Below, piece by piece: positions 42,033 to 52,865 of a DNA stretch of 64,000 nucleotides. How positions within the stretch are numbered: the stretch's first letter is position 1; each line of letters begins with the position of its first letter. Origin of the DNA: Incurvaria masculella (Eukaryota; Arthropoda; Insecta; Lepidoptera; Incurvariidae); NCBI GenBank assembly GCA_946894095.1, contig OX335641.1:3676501-3740500 (forward strand), read 5' to 3'. The notes beneath the pieces are model-generated. The model did no database searches. It worked only from the letters and a program-made list of their open reading frames with translations, and was not told the origin of the DNA. A program made the translations under genes and the position numbers.

Positions 42033-43005
42033 GGAGTCGCTGTGCGTCTGTTTGTGCCTTGGCGAATGGACAAAGACTTAGAAGAAAAAGACAGGTCGAC
42101 CCAGAGCGATAACGCGCATCGGCTACCGTGAGCTGGCAAACAAATGTATAGAAACTAGTAAAAGAGATAACATACCTACATCCAACATCTTATGCTTCAC
42201 AATCTACGCGACTCCGGTTCCTTAAATCGAAAACCACCGAGGCGGGCGTTGAGGCACCCTTTGATGAGATTAAATGTCTTGACCCCTAAATATGTATCTA
42301 GACCATACCCAGGAGGGTTAAAAAAAAAAAAAACATTTATTCTTCATATACACAGTAAGATTTACAACATAAAAGCAGCACAATGAGGAAGCAAATAGTA
42401 ATAAAGAAAAGGGGCCATCTCAGCATAAGTTGCTTTTCACTCAGTGAGCAGCAACGCTGATTTGCGTCTGGTCCCTAAAGAAATAAAAAAAAAAAAAACA
42501 AATCCTTGTAAATATCATATCCGTCGAAACGTACGAGAAATAAATAAATAAGCAACACAATACAAAAAAAGAGAAAACCAAATATGAAAGAGTAATGCAC
42601 ACACATCCGTTTAAAACATAAATCACATTTGAAGAAAAGGAAGCAACATTTGCAAACTAGCTAAACAATCTACATACTCGCTCAAGCACTAACTTTGAGG
42701 GTGCTTTGCTGACTTTTAAGAAGCCACGCTTTGCAAGAGCGCTTAAAACCTAAAATGGAATCGTTTTGACGAATTGGTGGTGGAATATTATTCTAACATT
42801 TTGTGGCATTATACTTAAAGCAGCCCTCAAACCCAGTACTTACATGCTGCGGCACAATTAGAAGATATGTACTAGCTCGAGTTGGGTACTTATGTCTATC
42901 TTGAGAAAAACACACTGTTATAGAGTTAAGCTAGTAACGATATTCTCAGGTCGCATTGCTGTTACTCAGAAAACCGTTTCTCAACACGACTCCTACTTTG
43001 TAATA
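42033..43005. other. No gene; A-rich tracts at 42320 and 42488
   Basis: Two A-runs (about 42320-42333 and 42487-42498) look like retroposon tails or 3' UTR sequence. No frame of note. Confidence 0.3.
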
Positions 43006-43108
43006 ATAACAGCCCTTTACATGGATTCCCGACCATCAATAAACACGCGTTCGTAAAGATAAAGTGATGCATGCCACTGAGAATTGAGCCCAGGACCTCA
43101 GTGCAATC
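43006..43108 (-). mobile_element. SINE head region (tRNA type), fragment
   Basis: 'TTTACATGGATTCCCGACCA', then 'GTGATGCATGCCACTGAGAA' and 'TTGAGCCCAGGACCTCAGTG', whose inverse GGGCTCAATTCTC is a B-box form also seen at 8333-8702. Confidence 0.6.
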
Positions 43109-43486
43109 TTGAAAAACAAAAAACGTACAGTTTTTTTTTACGGATTTTACAAAGAGATACCAAAAACCATTCACAGATGATGAGATAGTAATTTAATGCT
43201 TAAAATTTTCCAAACTATGCTTTTTCTGCAAGAACAAACTTAAATTTTACATCGTAGTCGATAATACTGTGGGCTCGTTTTTTGGAGTAAGCATCTTTAT
43301 GTAAGCACTCGGCGACACGTCTCTAATCTATAAATAAGCTCAAAGCTCGCGCCTGGATCCTGTATTTCTTAGCACCTCGCCCGTGTGTAGACGTGAGTAG
43401 TTACACTACGAGTCGCAGTTACCGTTGGCCGATCGTAGGTCCCGATCAGCGATCGGTCACAGCTCCCCCGCTTCGGTCGCGCCACA
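43109..43486. other. No gene recognised
   Basis: AT-rich then GC-rich toward 43480; no frame of note. Confidence 0.3.
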
Positions 43487-43492
43487 CCCACA

Positions 43493-43900
43493 CTAGGGTT
43501 GCCATCTCTGAAGTACATACATACGGATTTCCGAGAGATGACTATGCATCTATTTGGCATCGGTAGAACTGGACAAAAAAAATATTTTCCGAATCGGTCC
43601 AGGGGTCTTCGAGTAATCGGTGAACATACGTAAAAAAAAGATTCCGACGAATTGAGAACCTCCTTCTTTTATTTTAAGTCGGTTAAAAAGAAGTTCATGC
43701 AAAAAATTCGCATCGAGAAGGCTAGGAACAAGGTCTTCTTTAAATATAAATCGAAATAATTGTTTTATATATACCCGTAAATTTTTAATTCCGGGAGAAT
43801 ATTCGATTATTATTAAATACTTCCTGGAGTATGGTTTTTTTTGTTTTTAAAACCCAATTCCGGGAAACTTCCGCAAGTCCGCGAGAGGTGGCAACCCTAG
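43493..43900. mobile_element. MITE with CTAGGGTTGCCA termini and a 6-bp flanking duplication
   Basis: 408 bp with ends CTAGGGTTGCCATCTCT and, inverted, CTAGGGTTGCCACCTCT. It is flanked on both sides by CCCACA (43487-43492 and 43901-43906). Its interior contains an 'AATTGAGAACCTCC' repeat. No ORF. Superfamily not assigned; hAT elements normally give 8 bp. Confidence 0.75.
43575..43690 (-). repeat. 'AATTGAGAACCTCC' family copy nested in the MITE
   Basis: 'GAATCGGTCCAGGGGTCTTC', 'GATTCCGACGAATTGAGAAC', 'CTCCTTCTTTTATTTTAAGT', 'CGGTTAAAAA'. This is the clearest copy of the core in the window. Confidence 0.7.
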
Positions 43901-43906
43901 CCCACA

Positions 43907-45370
43907 CCGCTGCATCTACAGGCCATCGCGCCCCAAGGGTCACCTCTATTCCGTGTGGAGCTATTTTCTAGACATCATTATTTCCATTTACTCAATGTCC
44001 TCCATATAGTATCGAACAATGCACCGAACCCACTGATTATGTCCAATATACATTCAGCAGATATTCTCGATTTCCTTAATCGGCAGGCGTCGTTGGAAAG
44101 TTGGCCGCGTATATACACAGATGGCGCCTACATTTATTTAAATACGTGGGAAATGTAGTTAAAACCTTCATTTCAATTATTCAATTGTTTCCTGACGGAA
44201 TATCGACGTTGTAGGGAGAATTTAACGTGTTGGCTAAAGGACTGCGTTGTCGTTACAGGTCATCGGTAATGGTATATGCCACGTGTTTATTCAAATCCCA
44301 CGCTGCTGCCGATCGGACTGGGACGTTGGCATACCGATTGCAGCAGGGATGTGAGCTATGTTAATACACACCCCTAACTCCATGTTCCACGTGGTTATTC
44401 CTAGTGGTATATTTTATTCTTTGGTTACAGTCTGGTCGCCATCCGTAGGAGGAATACGCTAGTAAGGACTAGAATAAGCGTGGCTTAGAATTATTTGAAA
44501 TTATTTAATCTTTATAAACTCTAGATCTCATAACTCTGGAGAAGGCACTAGTTAAAAGCGAAATTCTCCAAATGGAACAAGATGCAAATACATCAGAGAG
44601 TGGGTGAATAGTATGTTTGTTTATATTGTAAAAAATGGAACTCTTTGCTTGAACTAAGAGAGCAATGCTCGTAACATTTGGCGTGACCTGGCGACACCTT
44701 CACTCATAGTGCGGGACTCAAACGTTTACACAATTGTTCCATTGTTGCGGGTTATAAACGTTTCGCTCTTAAACAAATACTTTTTTCAATTAAACCGATT
44801 GTTATCTGCTTAAAAGTCGTCTATGCCATGGCAAATACGATCGTCGTGTACCGGCATGTGTGGCATGAAGGTGCTATCGTGGGTGTTATGTATCGGTCTT
44901 CAGGCTTACAGACTTTTAGAGTCGGCTGCAAGAAAATACCGCAAAACGGGTTGAACCTAAAATCTACACGATTATCATAATCTACTTAACACATTTTTGT
45001 TCGGCTAATCCTCGTAAATAATATGAATCAATTACATAATTTTTAATATAATATATACTATAAATATTAATTTACGATATCCCTGGACGTATATTAAAAT
45101 TATTTCGTGCATTTTTCGGAAATAAAAATAATGTTGCACCCACTTCTGAACTCTTTCATTTCATCGGAAACAACCCCAACAGTTAAAAATCGATCAAGAC
45201 CGCGAGATATAAAAACGTCATAAAGTAATTGAATAAAATAATTTGTAAGTGTGCAAATCAATTTTGAAGGTTAACTCGTGCATCCAAAGCGGACAATGGG
45301 ATAATCTGCGTAGCGGCACACTTCTCACGCTACAGAAAACGCATGATCCGTGGCGGCGGAGGCGCGGCAC
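43907..45370. other. No gene seen
   Basis: A 67-codon frame at 43955-44158 is unrecognised. Otherwise AT-rich DNA with no repeats I can link to others here. Confidence 0.3.
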
Positions 45371-46215
45371 CGGCGGAAGATTCAGCAGCAGACGTTCAGT
45401 ACGTACCCGACCCTAATCCGTGTCACTCACTGGAAACCAGTACATACATTTTAGGAGAATCCGGCGGAAGATTCAGCAACAGACGTTCAGTGCTTGCCTG
45501 AGTGGGCAGTCTGAGTTCTCACCGAAATTGGCGTTTACGGCAAACCGATCGACTGGCGTTTTCTCCAAACTCCATACAAGTTTTTACTAGATATTCTGTG
45601 GTTTTACTTCTTCACGGTGTCAAAGTCAAACGCGGACTTCCGATTTGTATGAAAACGCGGAGTGGACGTAAACGGCAACGTCGACGTATTTACGGCAACG
45701 TTGAGTAAGCTGTCAAATCAAGCTCGGACTCGCAAATGTTAGTTCGCTTAACGCCCGCTGCGCGCACTCTTCAATTTCTCCATACATTTGAAAACGCCAG
45801 TCGATCGGTTTGCCGTAACGCCAATTTAGGTGACAACTTAGACTTTCGGCTCTGAGCCGGTAGTCTAAGTTGTCACCTAAATTGGCGTTACGGCAAACCG
45901 ATCGACTGGCGTTTTCAAATGTATGAAGAAATTGATGAGCGCGCGCAGCGGGCGTTAAGCGAACTAACATTTGCGAGTCCGAGCTTGATTTGACAGCTTA
46001 CTCAACGTTGCCGTAAATACGTCGACGTTGCCGTTTACGTCCACTCCGCGTTTTCATACAAATCGGAAGTCCGCGTCTAGTAAAAACTTGTATGGAGTTT
46101 GGAGAAAACGCCAGTCGATCGGGTTGCCGTAAACGCCAATTTAGGTGAGAACTCAGACTGACCACTCTGACCCTAATTCGTGACACTCACTGACACTAAA
46201 ATATCCGTGTTAAGA
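45371..46215. repeat. Tandem duplication of about 90 bp, second unit split by the MITE dimer
   Basis: Unit 1 (45371-45460) reads 'CCGGCGGAAGATTCAGCAGC' ... 'GACCCTAATCCGTGTCACTC' ... 'AGAATC'. Unit 2 begins at 45461 with the same opening, breaks at about 45500, and resumes at about 46169 with 'GACCCTAATTCGTGACACTC' through 'AGAATCCAGGAGGA'. The palindrome 45501-46168 therefore sits inside unit 2. Confidence 0.72.
45501..46168. mobile_element. ATTGGCG-family MITE, head-to-head inverted dimer
   Basis: Left unit 45501-45852, right unit 45853-46168, mirror images around 'CGGCTCTGAGCCG' at about 45846-45858. Outer ends match each other ('TCTGAGTTCTCACC'), inner ends likewise. The right unit lacks about 35 bp present in the left. 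The short plus-strand and minus-strand frames inside are artefacts of the repeat. Confidence 0.85.
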
Positions 46216-46225
46216 GAATCCAGGA

Positions 46226-46492
46226 GGAATGTGATATGCATGTATGTATAATCGACCGTGCAGCAAGGACACATTAATTAAAGAGAGGAGAGACTGTAGG
46301 AGAATTCAAAATTATGGGTATACAGCCGGTGGCGAAATTGGTAGACGCAATACCCGCGAATGGTATGTTTTGCTGGTTCGGGTCCAGCCTTGCAGTGTAT
46401 TCATAAAGTAATTATTTTGACTGGGCTCTTTCTTTAATTATTGTGTCCTTGCTTCACGGTCGATAACACATACATATATTTCACATTCCTTG
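46226..46492 (+). mobile_element. Foldback element carrying a tRNA-Leu-like core
   Basis: Arms of about 58-65 bp: left 'GGAATGTGATATGCATGTAT', 'AATCGACCGTGCAGCAAGGA', 'CACATTAATTAAAGAG'. The right arm (46428-46492) is the inverse with a few changes. Between them lies 'GACTGTAGGAGAATTCAAAA', the 73-nt tRNA-like unit and a short AT-rich link. 'AATCCAGGAGGA' stands at 46217-46228 and again at 46538-46549, possibly a flanking duplication. A piece at 55468-55560 matches the right arm plus link. Confidence 0.72.
46323..46395 (+). other. tRNA-Leu-like sequence of bacterial/organellar type (73 nt)
   Basis: After T8-G9, the D-arm reads GCGAAATTGGTAGACGC, the form typical of bacterial and plastid tRNA-Leu and unlike animal nuclear tRNA-Leu. 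The anticodon stem ATACC/GGTAT is perfect around a 7-nt loop CGCGAAT, a 5-nt variable region follows, and the T-arm GCTGG-TTCGGGT-CCAGC is perfect. The acceptor CAGCCGG/CTTGCAG has two mismatches. The loop lacks U33, and the long variable arm of real tRNA-Leu is absent, so a charged, decoding tRNA is unlikely. A-box-like TGGCGAAATTGG and B-box-like GGTTCGGGTCC could still recruit RNA polymerase III. Confidence 0.7.
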
Positions 46493-46549
46493 GAATAAGC
46501 GACGTACCCGCTTAGTACGAAAAAGCATATTTACTCAATCCAGGAGGAG

Positions 46550-48122
46550 TTTTATGTTTTGTCAATTAGTTTTAGTTCCATTTATTATCTAAATCGTGCG
46601 CAATCGTCGGAGCGGACGGGAAGCCAGCAGACCGCTCAACAGAAGCTCTGATGGATCGTCGAGGAAGCTAATTGCTCAGCGTCGGCGCAGGCAGCGAAGC
46701 AAACAACTTTCTACCGATACCCAACAGTATTGTTCCAATCGTCCGCCCTTGCCGCCGCGGCCGCGTCGCCGAGCGGGAGGACGCCGGCGGCCCGGCGAAA
46801 GTCGACGTCGACGTCGCCGTCGTCGGCCCGGCTCGACTTGTGACGAATGAATAAATCTCGCCGATTAACCGTAATACCCGCGGGGGCTCCAGAGATGGAT
46901 TACGCCGGCTCCGAGGCGGGCTCGCTTATCCGTCTCGCAGATTGAAATGGTTGTTGGTACTGTTACTAATATACAACAGTAAAATATAGCAGTCAATTAG
47001 AGGTAATGATTATTGACTCTTGTGGAGGAGGGGGCAGATCTATTCCACAACGATTTCCCTTTGGTTTTTTGTGATACTGTGTTCCCAATGAACATCCGTG
47101 AGGTTTTAGCGATGGGAGGAACTCTAACGTCTCGGAGGAACAATATCGAGAACCCGTAGCCGGAGCTCAGTAGATCTTGTCGACTCGGCTATTGCCTTGA
47201 GTGCCACGTGGGCCATATCCTCCATTCTCCATATTAGCACCGGAGCCGTAACGCACGATAAGTGCCCGCACTCCGCCACCATTACCAGTCCGACGCCAAT
47301 CGTGGCGGGTCCGAAGGCCGCGGTGGTGGCGGCGGGGGTGCCCCGATGCAGCCTAAAACAACCACCTCCAGCTATCTATATGTAAAAGCTATGTACTTCA
47401 AAGAAGTCACCATAGTGGCTAGAACCTATTGATTGATGGAGTGAGCCATCGACCATCCTCCAAGAAGAAAAACACCGAACGTTGCCCGCTCAAACACTTT
47501 TTTACAGAAATGATGATATAAGCCTAACACAAGCCGTTTCCAAAGCAACAAGGTGCCTTTCCTACTTTTGAGCTACATTCAATTGGAACCAGGAAAATCA
47601 CGGACCATTTTGATACGGGTTCCTAACCAAGAATCAATTAAAATTACCATTTCAATTGAAGAATGTGGGCCGAGCCGGAGGGAAACTGGATTTCAAGCCA
47701 GTGGTCTTCGTCTATCTCCTCAGTTATCCACCGGTATCCTCAGAGTCCGCTTCTGGAACGGCGCCTAGGTCACCGTGCACATTTCAGCCAACTGCGTGCA
47801 TTTGAATAGAGCACAGGGGCCTTATAAGGCAGCCCCGGAACAAGTTCCGACTGGAGCCGACGACGAAGCGACGTCGCGTCGCTGCGAGCGAAGCCGGCGC
47901 TTTAGAAAGTTTGAATAAGTCGTGCTTAGTGAAATGTAATGTTATTTTGCGTGACAATTTCAGATAATCTTACATCTATTATATGATTAATAATAAAATT
48001 AGGACCGACCTCAGATTAAAACAGCAAGGAGATGCCAGCGGGCCGACTGTTATACTATAGTTTCTGCGCACTCGGCCTCGACTTACCGCAACTACCGCGA
48101 TATTACTTCGTTGCCGCTTAGC
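46550..48122. other. No gene; CpG-rich block 46590-46940
   Basis: The block translates as Arg-rich low complexity in two frames, which I reject as coding. A second GC-rich patch lies at 47270-47350. No domain or RNA gene seen in the remainder. Confidence 0.35.
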
Positions 48123-48531
48123 TTTTTTTTTTATGCGACCTGACATGGATGGCTAATACCACACAACTACCGTTATGATATTAGCCCAATACACCACATT
48201 CCCGAAGGAATTAGGTGCCATGCCAGGACCTTCCCTTTATGAGCACGGCTACATTGAACTGGATGGAAAACACGGACAATTTTTCATTGCCGCTTCGAAC
48301 ATCTTTTCATCCAATGCGATGGTATCAACCCGGGCGGGCTTAGACCCTACCACCCAGTAGGGGAAGGGGACCCAGTTTTACATGGATTCCGAACCATGGA
48401 GCAGCTCGCATTCGTGACGAAATGCACTTATCGAACTCTGAAAGAGAAAGACAGTGTTGCAAGTTGGTGTTGAACCCGGGCCTCTGGTACGCTAGGCCAG
48501 TCCCCGCGCCACTAGGCTACGAGCCGCTCAA
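48123..48531 (-). mobile_element. SINE with tRNA-type head, near full length
   Basis: Minus strand: GTAGCCTAGTGGCGCGGGGA (A box), GGGTTCAACACCAAC (B box), then the shared body ('AACATGGATTCCGAACC' region, 'CCCGCCCGGGTTGATACCAT', 'AGGTCCTGGCATGGCACC'). The tail is the T-run at 48123-48132. It is close to 14839-15231 and is followed 300 bp later by a same-strand SINE with a different head. Confidence 0.87.
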
Positions 48532-48827
48532 ATCCGCATTATCTTATAGTTCTTTCTGGATCTTTTTCTCGGCTATTAATAGTAGAATTGGAGTATCAAA
48601 TGCAAAAATAATGTTTCATACCAAATGGAATTTCCAGAGATTAGCGCGTTCAAACAAAAAAAGAATATAATCTGTTCAGCTTTATTTATGAATATATTAG
48701 TATGTATTAGTGTCTCAAAGTCCATGCCTTCTAGTGTGTTGTATGCAAGAAACTGTGTATGTACAGAACAGTTGCAAAATGTAAATGGCGGCCGCTCAGT
48801 CGGGACACGTGGAAACGCTGAAGTCTT
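48532..48827. other. Spacer between two SINEs
   Basis: AT-rich; no feature beyond short overlapping frames. Confidence 0.3.
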
Positions 48828-49218
48828 TTTTTTTTTTATGTGACTGGACATGGATGGCTAATACCACACCTTCTGTCATGGTATTAGCCCAACACACCAC
48901 ATGGGAACTAGGTGCCATGCCAGGACCTTCCTTATATTGCACGGCTACATTGAACTGGATGGAAAACACGGACAATTTTCATTGCCGCTTTGACCATCGT
49001 TCATCCAATGCGATGGTACCAACCCGGGCGGGATAAACCCTACCACCTAGTAAGCAAGGAAGGGGACCTACAGTTTAACGTGGAATCCGAACCACGGCCA
49101 GCCTCTCTCAACGGTCGAATGGTCACCCATCCAAGACCAGACCGGACCCAGCGTTGCTTAACTTCGGAGAGCGATCGCCGAAGTGTCGCGCCACTGGGCC
49201 ACTGAGGCTGACAAGATG
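48828..49218 (-). mobile_element. SINE with tRNA + 5S composite head, near full length
   Basis: Minus strand: 'CTCAGTGGCCCAGTGGCGCG' (A-box-like), then 'CGATCGCTCTCCGAAGTTAA', 'GCAACGCTGGGTCCGGTC', 'TTGGATGGGTGACC' (5S internal control region), then the shared body, with the T-run at 48828-48837 as tail. AGTCTT flanks both ends (48822-48827 and 49219-49224), a probable target duplication. It is the best-preserved copy with the 5S part. Confidence 0.87.
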
Positions 49219-49747
49219 AGTCTTATCCATCGCACGCACTAGACAGCGACAAGACGCGCGAAGTCGCAGCAACGTGCATGTACCGACGTGAACGTGGAAA
49301 CTCACGACCCGACGCGTTCGCCTCCAAAATAGGAGATGTTTAGTAAAATCGGAAGCTAATCAGATGGCGCTCAGTCAGTTTCTGCTTTAAGCATGCCGGA
49401 GTTTTACTCGTACCAAATCAGGCCCATATCAAGTGCGCGGCTCTTTTCATCATGGCGCCCTTTTTCACTTTACGTCTACCTATATAATGCCTTTACATTA
49501 TCATAATACGTGCGGTTACCGTATCATGACAATACTCCCCCCGTCGCCAGTGACACAGAACATTCGTCGAGGGAAATGCACGTAGGGGTATTGTTGCCGT
49601 AAATCTCTTTAATTAACTCCAAAAATTCACCCTAATATGTCCCAATCATGAAACGAGCATTAGGCACGCAATCCAACCCGACCCTAAAGCTGGAATCACG
49701 CTGGCGACAGTAATATTGAACGTGGATTATGATAGAAGTATATTATT
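49219..49747. other. No gene seen
   Basis: Mixed composition; no recognisable frame or repeat. Confidence 0.3.
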
Positions 49748-49751
49748 TTAA

Positions 49752-50817
49752 GGTGGCCTAACTCGGCGGGACTAACTCATTCGCGGGCACGGTACAAAAC
49801 CGTGCTGTTGCGCTCTGGGACCTTCTCTGTTTCAAAGAAGAAGACGGCCTCCGTGATAAGGAAGATGTAACATGTCCACAAAAAAAACAAAGTGCATAGT
49901 GTATGATTTGGTAAGATTTACAAATATACAAGCAAAACGACTTATAGCTAAAAGTTAACCACGACCGCTGTAGTCAAAAATCTAACAAAAACCTAATAGA
50001 TTATAAATATTGATTAAATAACCTATGTCTGATGACTAATCTTTTTAAGATATTCTTACTTTATCAATGCGTAATCCACCTGCAAAGTTATTGTATAAAA
50101 CGCGCGAAAAATTCGAACTTTCAGACCATATAACTTAGAAACCAAACACAATTTTACAATGCCCACGGTCATCAGATATCTAGTTCGATCACATAAAGCT
50201 ATTTTAAGATCTTTGACAAGAAATATGGGCGTGATCTTCTTTCCCGTTTATATGGGGAGTTGAGCGGGATGGCCCACCCCGCTCATGGGGAAAAAAAACA
50301 CGTCCATATTTCTTGTCAGAGATCCAAAATGTTGCTCAAAATAGCTTTTTTTTATCGAACTAGATGTCTGATGACCATTGGCATTGTAAAATTGTGTTTG
50401 GTTTCTAAGTTATAAGGTCCGAAAGTTCGAATTTTAGGCGCGTTTTTTACAACGTGGTGGATTACGCAATGATAAAGTAAGAAAATCTTAAAAAGATTAG
50501 TCATCAGACATAGCTTATTTAATCAAGATTAATAATCTGTTTGCTTTTTGTTAGATTTTTGACTACAGCCGTCGTGGTTTACTTTTAGCTATAAGTCGTT
50601 TTGAATTCAAAATTTTCGTTAATCTTACCAAATCATACACTATGCACATTGTCTTTTTAACCGACTTCAAAAAAAGGAGGAGGTTATTTGTGGACATGTT
50701 GCATCTTCCTCATCACGGAGCCTGTCTTTTTCATTGAAACAGAGAAGGTCCCAGAGCGCAACAGCACGGTTTTGTACAGTGCCCGCGAATGAGGTCGTCC
50801 CGCCGGGTTGGGCCACC
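49752..50817. mobile_element. TTAA-flanked MITE (family 1), inverted dimer
   Basis: Two full family-1 units lie head to head: 49752-50275 in minus orientation and about 50268-50817 in plus orientation, fused at 'GGATGGCCCACCCCGCTCAT' so that they share one terminus. The pair is bounded by TTAA at 49748-49751 and 50818-50821, so it probably moved, or was formed, as one unit of 1066 bp. Confidence 0.87.
50656..50688 (+). repeat. Insertion in the dimer: tail of the 'AATTGAG' family
   Basis: 'TTTAACCGACTTCAAAAAAA' then 'GGAGGAGGTTA' interrupts a T-run that is continuous in other family-1 copies (compare 26990-27000). It is the terminal block of the repeat seen complete at 43575-43690. Confidence 0.7.
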
Positions 50818-50852
50818 TTAACAAGAATTACCCTTAACACCTTAACAATATG

Positions 50853-51160
50853 CCTCTGAGCCTCTGTTACGAGACACAAATCACTTTCTAAAAATCGCTA
50901 AGACCATCGATTCCGCAGACTTACACCTTTGAATAGAGCAGACATTTGAGAAATACACGTAATCGCCCGTCCATGGATTTTATATTTGTGTAGGAATAAT
51001 ATAAATGTATTGAAAATATGTATCTACGCAAATATAAAAATCGTGAACAGTCGATTTAGTATATCCCTCAAATGATCTATTAAATGGTGGAAGCCTTCGA
51101 AATCAATGATCTTAGCAATTTTTCAATAACTTATTTGTAATTCGCAATAGAGGCTCTGCT
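50853..51160. mobile_element. CAGAGCCTCTAT-family MITE, copy 1
   Basis: Ends 'CTCTGAGCCTCTGTTACGAG' and 'TTCGCAATAGAGGCTCTG' enclose inner inverse blocks around 'ATCGATTCCGCAGACTTACA'. The second copy is at 58735-58936. The centre here is longer by about 100 bp. Confidence 0.7.
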
Positions 51161-52865
51161 CTCTGGGACGGGCACATCTATGAAGGTGGCCACGGCCGCC
51201 TAGTGGACGCCGCGCGCCGCTGACGAAGAGTCCAAACACGCTCGACACGAGACGGTTTCAGAAGTGAGCGTTATCATATCGCCAGTAATTTGCGGCGAGT
51301 AGATATTAATTGAATATCGGCGAACGGGCGCGGAGCTTGCCGGGCGGTGGCGGGAGGTGCAAGGCGTGCAAGGGCTATGACACGGCTGTTTGCACGCTGT
51401 ACCTAATATTTGCGCAAGCTCGGAGGGTTTTCTTCGATCACCGTCAGGCCGATTTGCGCGTTGCGATTACGAATAAACTCAAATTTCGGTTAGAAGTATA
51501 GTATGAATGTTGAAGGGATATTCTCAACCGTATTAATTTCTTACAATATGTCTAGAGATATTGTGGAGTGATTTTTTTTCTAAAGCCTTATTTTAAAAAA
51601 TGTTTGGGACATTAACATTCAAAAAGGATTGTCTCCGTGGGCAATTTTACCGTCAGTCATGTTGGCCTCTATATTACAATAAGAGGCCGATACATTTTTT
51701 TCTCTTTTCATTGCAACGAAATTAAAAATTGGTGAATTAAAGCGAATAGTTTTCAGTCCTGTTTCGACTTTCGCAATTAATATATAATTTCGAATTCATC
51801 ATTATTCAATAGCAATAGCTTAAGCCTTTGTAACTTTAAAAAACTAGTTTTCCTAAAATCATCACCATTACGCAGTAAGCTAATAGTTAAGTAAGTTATA
51901 GCAAGTTTTTTTTTTATTTGAAGCTTGCATGGATTTTACATGTCGCTTCTGCGCTTTCGCTTGCCATGCCTTGGTTGAGATAGACTGGCCAGGTAGGCCA
52001 GTGGGCCACACTACATTGTGTGCGAACTTCTACTTTCGGCGCACCGCGATTTTTGCTGTGTCACCTTGGCCTATCGCAAAAAGTCCGATTGTTTTTATTT
52101 TTATTGAAGTAGTCTAAGTGTGCTCATGTATGTAGCAATATCTGCTATATTTAGGTCAGCATATGATTCATTCATTCATGAATCGTCTCAAGGGACGAGC
52201 ACGATTTGTAGCTCGTAGCTAGAAAGGCACAGCTACAAAGAGACTTTATTTAAAAGCATACATAACGCCGTTTAGGCGGAGGGGCAAGTAGAGATGAGAG
52301 AGCACCATAAGATAAACGATCACACTACTTCTCTAGCTTCGTGTCTTGATACATGCTATTGCTACATTGCGAATTTAACCTTTTCAAAGCACATGGCCTA
52401 TTTGGTCATAGTATGTTCTTCTAAATTGCCCGGGCATGGCAGTTTGATCACATCCGGATGTGTGTATACATGGGTAATTCTTTTTCAAAGGATATCTTTT
52501 CCTCTGAAATTCATCTCATGAAAGGAAAAATGTGTTTCCCTTGTAATTGCGTTGTTGTCAAATTGTGTGTTCTTTATACATTTAGTTCTGTCTTGCACTT
52601 TGTACTTATATTACATTATCAAAATTAATCACGCATGAAATGATTTAAATAATATTTAAAAATAAACTAGCTTTATACAAAATGTTGATGTCCCATGGGC
52701 CAATTACATTAAAAAAAATCACAAATAAAAAAGAACATACATGTGTGTTGAACTCCTAATACCTTTTAACAATTTTCGATGTTGGTTTCCTAAATCACGC
52801 AAATCAAAGTACAGCGCAAAACTTTAATGCCGCTGTACCTGCGCAGTTATCTACCGCCCGCGTGA
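51161..52865. other. No gene; GC-rich patch 51175-51400
   Basis: Frames of 62-75 codons (51310, 51929, 52294) are unrecognised. A T-run at 51907-51916 may mark a minus-strand retroposon tail. Confidence 0.3.

Noticed and set aside
46323..46395. A functional tRNA gene
   Set aside because: The acceptor has two mismatches, U33 is missing, and the long variable arm of a leucine tRNA is absent. I therefore describe it as tRNA-like.
46596..46850. 84-codon Arg-rich frame
   Set aside because: Product of a CpG-rich repeat-like block; two overlapping frames are equally open.
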